This document shows, piece after piece, positions 59,854 through 64,000 of a stretch of DNA of 64,000 nt. Made by a program: the position numbers and the translations under genes. Each line of letters starts with the position of its first letter. Position 1 is the stretch's first letter. This DNA comes from Pseudomonas sp. PA15(2017) (lineage in GTDB: Bacteria; Pseudomonadota; Gammaproteobacteria; Pseudomonadales; Pseudomonadaceae). The notes beneath the pieces were generated by a model that saw nothing but the letters and a program-made list of their open reading frames with translations, searched no databases and was not told where the DNA came from. The stretch lies in contig NZ_MSXV01000059.1 of assembly GCF_001945395.1 (NCBI RefSeq), forward strand, positions 85,141 to 149,140. The letters run 5' to 3'.

Positions 59854-62800
59854 ATGAGCAATTTCGCCGCCGTCATCAAATCTCTGATTGGTCAAGTTTT
59901 CGTTACCTCAGTCGACGGAGTCCGGCGCCAGGTATTCGAGGGAGATCGCATCTTCGCTGGCGAGCAGGTCACCACGGCCGATGGCGGCTCTGTGACGCTC
60001 GAGATGGCGAATGGCGAAACTGTCAAACTCGGCGCCAATAGCTCCTGGCAGGCCGGCAATCCAGACACTCGGGATGCCGCCGAGGCCGCGCAAGCACCCT
60101 CCAGTGAGTTCGAGCAAGCCCTGGCGGCGGGCATGGACCCCACCGTCGACCTCGAGCCGACCGCGGCAGGCCCTGGCGCAGGTGGCGGCGGTGGCAGCGC
60201 AGGTGGCGGCCATAGTGCGGTAATGCTCAGCGAGACGGCACAGCGCGTCGATCCAACGATCGGTTTCCAGACTACCGGCCTGGGTACTCCAGGTTTCAAC
60301 CTGATCGAGGACAACGATCCCGCCATTTTCACCGCCGCGGCTGCCACCCCCACAACCTCGCCTGACACCACTGCGCCGGTCGTGACCATCAGCATCGACC
60401 CGATCACTGGCGATGACGTACTCAACAGCTCAGAACTGAGCGCCGCCACAGTGAACATTACCGGTACGGTCGGCGGCGAAGCCAGGGTCGGCGATGCAAT
60501 CACGCTGAACCTGGGTGGCAACGTCTATAGCGGTACGGTCGTCGCACTCGGCAACGGAGCGCTGGGCTTCAGTATTCCGGTCAGCAGCGCTGACCTCGGC
60601 ACCTTCAGCAGCATTAGCGCGACAGTCAGCAGCGCCGATGCGGCAGGTAACGTCGGCACCGCCACCGCGAATCGGCCCTACACCATCGATACCATAGCGC
60701 CGGTCATCACCGTCAATGCTCCGGCCGTCACCAATGACACCACGCCGACTATCACCGGCACCACCGATGCGCCGGTTGGCAGTACCGTTACGCTGACCAT
60801 CACCCAGGGCAGTACCGTCATTACTGTGACTACACCGGTTCTGGCTGGTGGGACTTTTACCGTCGATGTGCCCCAGGCATTGGTCGAAGGCCCTTATACC
60901 GTTGGGGCGCAGGTAAATGATCCGGCGGGCAACACGGGCTCTGCTACTAACAGTGGCGCCATCGACACTACCGCTCCGGCGATTACGGTCGATACTCCGG
61001 CCATCACCAATGACACCACGCCGACCATCACTGGGACTACCGATGCGCCGGTGGGCAGCACCGTCGCGCTGACTATCACCCAAGGCACGACCACCTACAC
61101 CGTAAATACGCCAGTTCTGGCTGGCGGTACCTACAGCGTCGAGCTCACTCAGCCGTTGGTTGAAGGCCCGTATACCGTTGAGGCTCAGGTGACTGACCAG
61201 GCGGGCAACACCGGCTCGGCCAACGACAGCGGCGCCATCGACACCACCGCTCCGCTGATCACCGTCGATGCCCCGGCCATCACCAATGACACCACGCCGA
61301 CCATCACTGGGACTACCGATGCGCCGGTGGGCAGCACCGTTACGCTGACTGTCACTCAGAACGGTTCAAGCTTCACCGTTACCACGCCAGTTCTGGCTGG
61401 CGGTACCTACAGCGTCGAGCTGACTCAGCCGTTGGTTGAAGGCCCGTATACCGTTGAGGCTCAGGTGACTGACCAGGCGGGCAACACCGGCTCGGCCAAC
61501 GACAGCGGCGCCATCGACACCACTGCTCCGCTGATCACCGTCGATGCCCCGGCCATCACCAATGACACCACGCCGACCATCACTGGGACTACCGACGCGC
61601 CGGTGGGCAGCGTAGTTACGCTGACAATTACTCAGGGCACAACCGTTCTGACCACCACGGCTACCGTAGTCGCGGGAGGGACTTATTCTGCCGATGTACC
61701 GGCTGGTTTGGTGGAGGGCTCCTACTCTGTAGATGCCAAGGTTACTGACGCCGCCGGCAACACCGGTTCGGCGACCGACAGCGGCGCCATTGACACCACC
61801 GCGCCGGTACCAACTATCACCCTCGATGCCAACATCACTGCCGATGACGTGATCAACATCGCCGAGTCGGGTCAGCAGATTCCGGTTACCGGTAATGTCG
61901 GCGGCGACGCCAAGGTTGGCGATACCGTAACCCTGACCGTCAATGGCAAGACCTTCACGGGCCAAGTTCAGGCGAACAACACCTTTAGCATCAACGTGCC
62001 AGGTGCTGATCTGGTCGCTGATGCGGGCAAGACGGTTACCGCCAGCATCAGCACCACCGATGCGGCCGGCAATGTCGGCACTGCAACGGCTACCGAGGGC
62101 TACAGCGTCGACATCACAGCACCGCTGATCACTGTCGATGCTCCGGCCATCACCAACGACACCACGCCGACTATCACCGGTACTACCGACGCACCGGTGG
62201 GCAGCATCGTTACGCTGACCATTACACAAGGCACCAACACCTTTACCGTAAACACGCCGGTACTGGCGGGCGGCACCTACAGCATCGAACTGACTCAACC
62301 TTTGGTGGACGGCCCATATTCGGTTGATGCGAGAGTCACCGATGCCGCTGGCAACCCCGGTTCGGCCAATGACAATGGCACCATCAACACCACGGCCCCA
62401 TTGATCACCGTTGATGCTCCGGTTATCACCAACAACACCACACCGACCATCATAGGTACCAGTGACGCGCCGGTAGGCAGCACTGTCACACTGACCATTG
62501 TCCAGGGCACCAACACCTTTACCGTGGATACGCCGGTGCTTGCTGACGGCACCTACAGCGTCGAACTACCTCAGCCACTAGCTGAAGGCCCCTACTCCGT
62601 TAATGCCGAGGTCACTGACGCTGCGGGCAACACTGGTTCAGCTACTGACAGTGGAGCAATCGACACTACGGCTCCGCTGATCACTGTCGATGCTCCGGCC
62701 ATTACCAATGACACCACGCCGACTATTACCGGTACGACCGATGCTCCGGTGGGCAGCGTGGTTACGCTGACCATTACGCAGGGCACCAACACCTATACTG

Positions 62801-64000
62801 TCAATACGCCGGTACTGGCTGATGGTACCTATAACATCGAACTGCCTCAGCCATTGGCTGAAGGCTCTTACTCCGTCGATGCTAAAGTCACCGATGCGGC
62901 TGGCAACACAGGCTCTGCTACCGACAGCGGTGCCATCGATACTACGCCGCCAGCCCCGACCATCACCCTCGATGCCAATATCACCGCCGATAACGTCATC
63001 AATATCGCCGAATCGAGTCAGCAGATTCCGGTTACCGGCACCGTCGGCGGCGATGCCAAGATCGGCGATACCGTTACCCTGACCGTCAATGGCAAGGAGT
63101 TCACCGGTTCGGTCGTTGCCAATGCATATGGCACCCTGGGCTTCAGCATCAACGTCCCAGGTGCTGATCTGGTCGCCGACGCTGGCAAGACCGTAACCGC
63201 AAGCATCTCGACCACCGATGCGGCCGGCAACATCGGCACGGCGACAGACACCGAAGGCTACAGCGTCGATGTCACCGCACCAGTTCCGACCATTACCCTC
63301 GACGCCAATATCACCGCCGATGACGTCATCAATATCGCCGAATCGAGTCAGCAAATCCCGGTCACCGGCACCGTCGGCGGCGACGCCAAGGTCGGCGATA
63401 CCGTTACCCTGACCGTCAATGGCAAGGAGTTCACCGGTTCGGTCGTTGCCAATGCAAATGGCACGCTGGGCTTCAGCATCAACGTGCCCGGCGCTGATCT
63501 GGTCGCCGACGCTGGCAAAACCATCAGCGCCAGCATCAGCACTACCGATGCCGCCGGCAACATCGGCACGGCGACGGACACCGAAGGCTATAGCGTCGAC
63601 GTCACCGCTCCCGTTCCGACCATCACGCTGGATGCCAATATCACCGCCGACGACGTGATCAATATTGCCGAGTCGAGCCAACAGATCCCGGTTACCGGCA
63701 CTGTGGGCGGCGATGCCAAGATCGGCGATACCGTTACCCTGACCGTCAATGGCAAGGAGTTCACCGGTTCGGTCGTTGCCAATGCAAATGGCACCCTGGG
63801 CTTCAGCATCAACGTCCCAGGTGCTGATCTGGTCGCCGACGCTGGCAAGACCATCAGCGCCAGCATCAGCACTACCGATGCCGCCGGCAACATCGGCACG
63901 GCGACAGACACCGAAGGCTACAGCGTCGATGTCACCGCACCAGTTCCGACCATTACCCTCGACGCCAATATCACCGCCGATGACGTCATCAATATCGCCG
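59854..64000 (+). CDS. lapA: LapA-like giant repetitive surface adhesin (5' part, open at window edge)
   Basis: An uninterrupted frame of more than 1380 codons that continues past the window. The N-terminus (MSNFAAVIKSLIGQVFVTSV, GDRIFAGEQVTTADGGSVTL) matches the LapA retention module, followed by TAAG (residues 103-106) and a Gly-rich linker, the site LapG proteases cut to release LapA. From about residue 174 it is built of Ig-like repeats of ~92 and ~106-110 residues ending in tags such as DAAGNVGTAT or DQAGNTGSA. GGAG precedes the ATG at 59854; in-frame ATGs at 59836 and 59842 are less likely. It is probably exported by the adjacent LapBCE system and held at the cell surface for biofilm attachment. 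The RTX-type C-terminus is not in view. Confidence 0.9.
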   Translation, partial: MSNFAAVIKSLIGQVFVTSVDGVRRQVFEGDRIFAGEQVTTADGGSVTLEMANGETVKLGANSSWQAGNPDTRDAAEAAQAPSSEFEQALAAGMDPTVDLEPTAAGPGAGGGGGSAGGGHSAVMLSETAQRVDPTIGFQTTGLGTPGFNLIEDNDPAIFTAAAATPTTSPDTTAPVVTISIDPITGDDVLNSSELSAATVNITGTVGGEARVGDAITLNLGGNVYSGTVVALGNGALGFSIPVSSADLGTFSSISATVSSADAAGNVGTATANRPYTIDTIAPVITVNAPAVTNDTTPTITGTTDAPVGSTVTLTITQGSTVITVTTPVLAGGTFTVDVPQALVEGPYTVGAQVNDPAGNTGSATNSGAIDTTAPAITVDTPAITNDTTPTITGTTDAPVGSTVALTITQGTTTYTVNTPVLAGGTYSVELTQPLVEGPYTVEAQVTDQAGNTGSANDSGAIDTTAPLITVDAPAITNDTTPTITGTTDAPVGSTVTLTVTQNGSSFTVTTPVLAGGTYSVELTQPLVEGPYTVEAQVTDQAGNTGSANDSGAIDTTAPLITVDAPAITNDTTPTITGTTDAPVGSVVTLTITQGTTVLTTTATVVAGGTYSADVPAGLVEGSYSVDAKVTDAAGNTGSATDSGAIDTTAPVPTITLDANITADDVINIAESGQQIPVTGNVGGDAKVGDTVTLTVNGKTFTGQVQANNTFSINVPGADLVADAGKTVTASISTTDAAGNVGTATATEGYSVDITAPLITVDAPAITNDTTPTITGTTDAPVGSIVTLTITQGTNTFTVNTPVLAGGTYSIELTQPLVDGPYSVDARVTDAAGNPGSANDNGTINTTAPLITVDAPVITNNTTPTIIGTSDAPVGSTVTLTIVQGTNTFTVDTPVLADGTYSVELPQPLAEGPYSVNAEVTDAAGNTGSATDSGAIDTTAPLITVDAPAITNDTTPTITGTTDAPVGSVVTLTITQGTNTYTVNTPVLADGTYNIELPQPLAEGSYSVDAKVTDAAGNTGSATDSGAIDTTPPAPTITLDANITADNVINIAESSQQIPVTGTVGGDAKIGDTVTLTVNGKEFTGSVVANAYGTLGFSINVPGADLVADAGKTVTASISTTDAAGNIGTATDTEGYSVDVTAPVPTITLDANITADDVINIAESSQQIPVTGTVGGDAKVGDTVTLTVNGKEFTGSVVANANGTLGFSINVPGADLVADAGKTISASISTTDAAGNIGTATDTEGYSVDVTAPVPTITLDANITADDVINIAESSQQIPVTGTVGGDAKIGDTVTLTVNGKEFTGSVVANANGTLGFSINVPGADLVADAGKTISASISTTDAAGNIGTATDTEGYSVDVTAPVPTITLDANITADDVINIA
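60160..60171 (+). other. Predicted LapG cleavage motif (TAAG) in the adhesin
   Basis: The codons encode Thr-Ala-Ala-Gly at residues 103-106, followed by the Gly-rich stretch PGAGGGGGSAGGG. The motif sits at the position of the di-alanine site cut by the periplasmic protease LapG in LapA, after the short membrane-retention module. Confidence 0.75.
60373..64000 (+). repeat. Coding tandem repeats of the adhesin (two repeat classes)
   Basis: Unit starts, taken at the Ala (once Pro) that opens each Ala-Pro motif: class B (about 108 aa) at 60373; class A (exactly 276 bp) at 60697, 60973, 61249 and 61525; class B (318 bp) at 61801; class A at 62119, 62395 and 62671; class B (330 bp) at 62947, 63277, 63607 and 63937, the last cut by the window. 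Class A opens with APLITVDAPAITNDTTPTIT; class B with PTITLDANITADDVINIAES. Class B copies near the right edge are almost identical at the DNA level. Confidence 0.92.

Noticed and set aside
60430..63911. Long minus-strand open frames (for example 61366-62298 and 62638-63681) opposite the adhesin
   Set aside because: They are antisense to the repeat region and owe their length to its codon bias. Their products are themselves repetitive with no start signals or family similarity, whereas the plus frame has a LapA-type N-terminus and a ribosome-binding site.

Overview
The window is chromosomal DNA of a Pseudomonas-type gammaproteobacterium. The evidence is the algU-mucA-mucB-mucD stress cluster, the glpF-glpK-glpR-glpD order beside ybaK and metR, the tctDE/tctCBA tricarboxylate locus, a LivHMGF amino-acid transporter, a Lap-type adhesin system, and REP-like intergenic palindromes. 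Genes are GC-rich, tightly packed and often coupled by ATGA-type overlaps. No tRNA, rRNA, CRISPR array, prophage or intact insertion sequence was recognised.

Layout. 1-3.1 kb: end of livH, then livM, livG and livF. 3.1-6.0 kb: a dyad element, a 28-residue membrane peptide, a divergent pseudouridine-synthase homologue, a YehS-type protein, trmO and grxD. 6.1-12.1 kb: molybdopterin oxidoreductase, argF with a coupled ABC ATPase, a PhzF-like isomerase and a solute-binding protein. 12.1-17.4 kb: a 48-residue peptide gene followed by a MacA-MacB-outer-membrane-factor tripartite exporter. 17.5-24.4 kb: ybaK, the glycerol regulon with GlpR-like operators, and a lipase-like hydrolase. 24.6-28.2 kb: metR, a DHCW cupin, a chagasin-like lipoprotein, cmoA and cmoB. 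28.3-38.6 kb, minus strand: algU-mucA-mucB-mucD, then lepA-lepB-DUF4845-rnc-era-recO-pdxJ. 39.1-43.4 kb: nadB, ygfX/sdhE, ygfZ and an HDOD protein. 43.4-50.7 kb: tctE/tctD facing a decayed porin-like gene, then tctC-tctB-tctA and an AbrB-family membrane protein. 50.7-54.6 kb: DUF6279 lipoprotein, ung and two crotonase-family genes. 54.6-64.0 kb: a type I secretion operon (LapE-LapB-LapC types) divergent from a very large repetitive adhesin whose reading frame is still open at the right edge.

How the genes work together. GlpF, GlpK and GlpD take up, phosphorylate and oxidise glycerol under GlpR control. AlgU is the extracytoplasmic sigma factor held by MucA/MucB, with MucD as periplasmic protease; an AlgU-type promoter precedes algU. 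TctE/TctD senses, and TctCBA imports, tricarboxylates. LapB/LapC/LapE should export the adhesin, whose N-terminus carries the TAAG site that LapG proteases cut in LapA. The least familiar unit is the small secreted-looking peptide placed directly in front of a MacAB-type exporter (12.7-17.4 kb).
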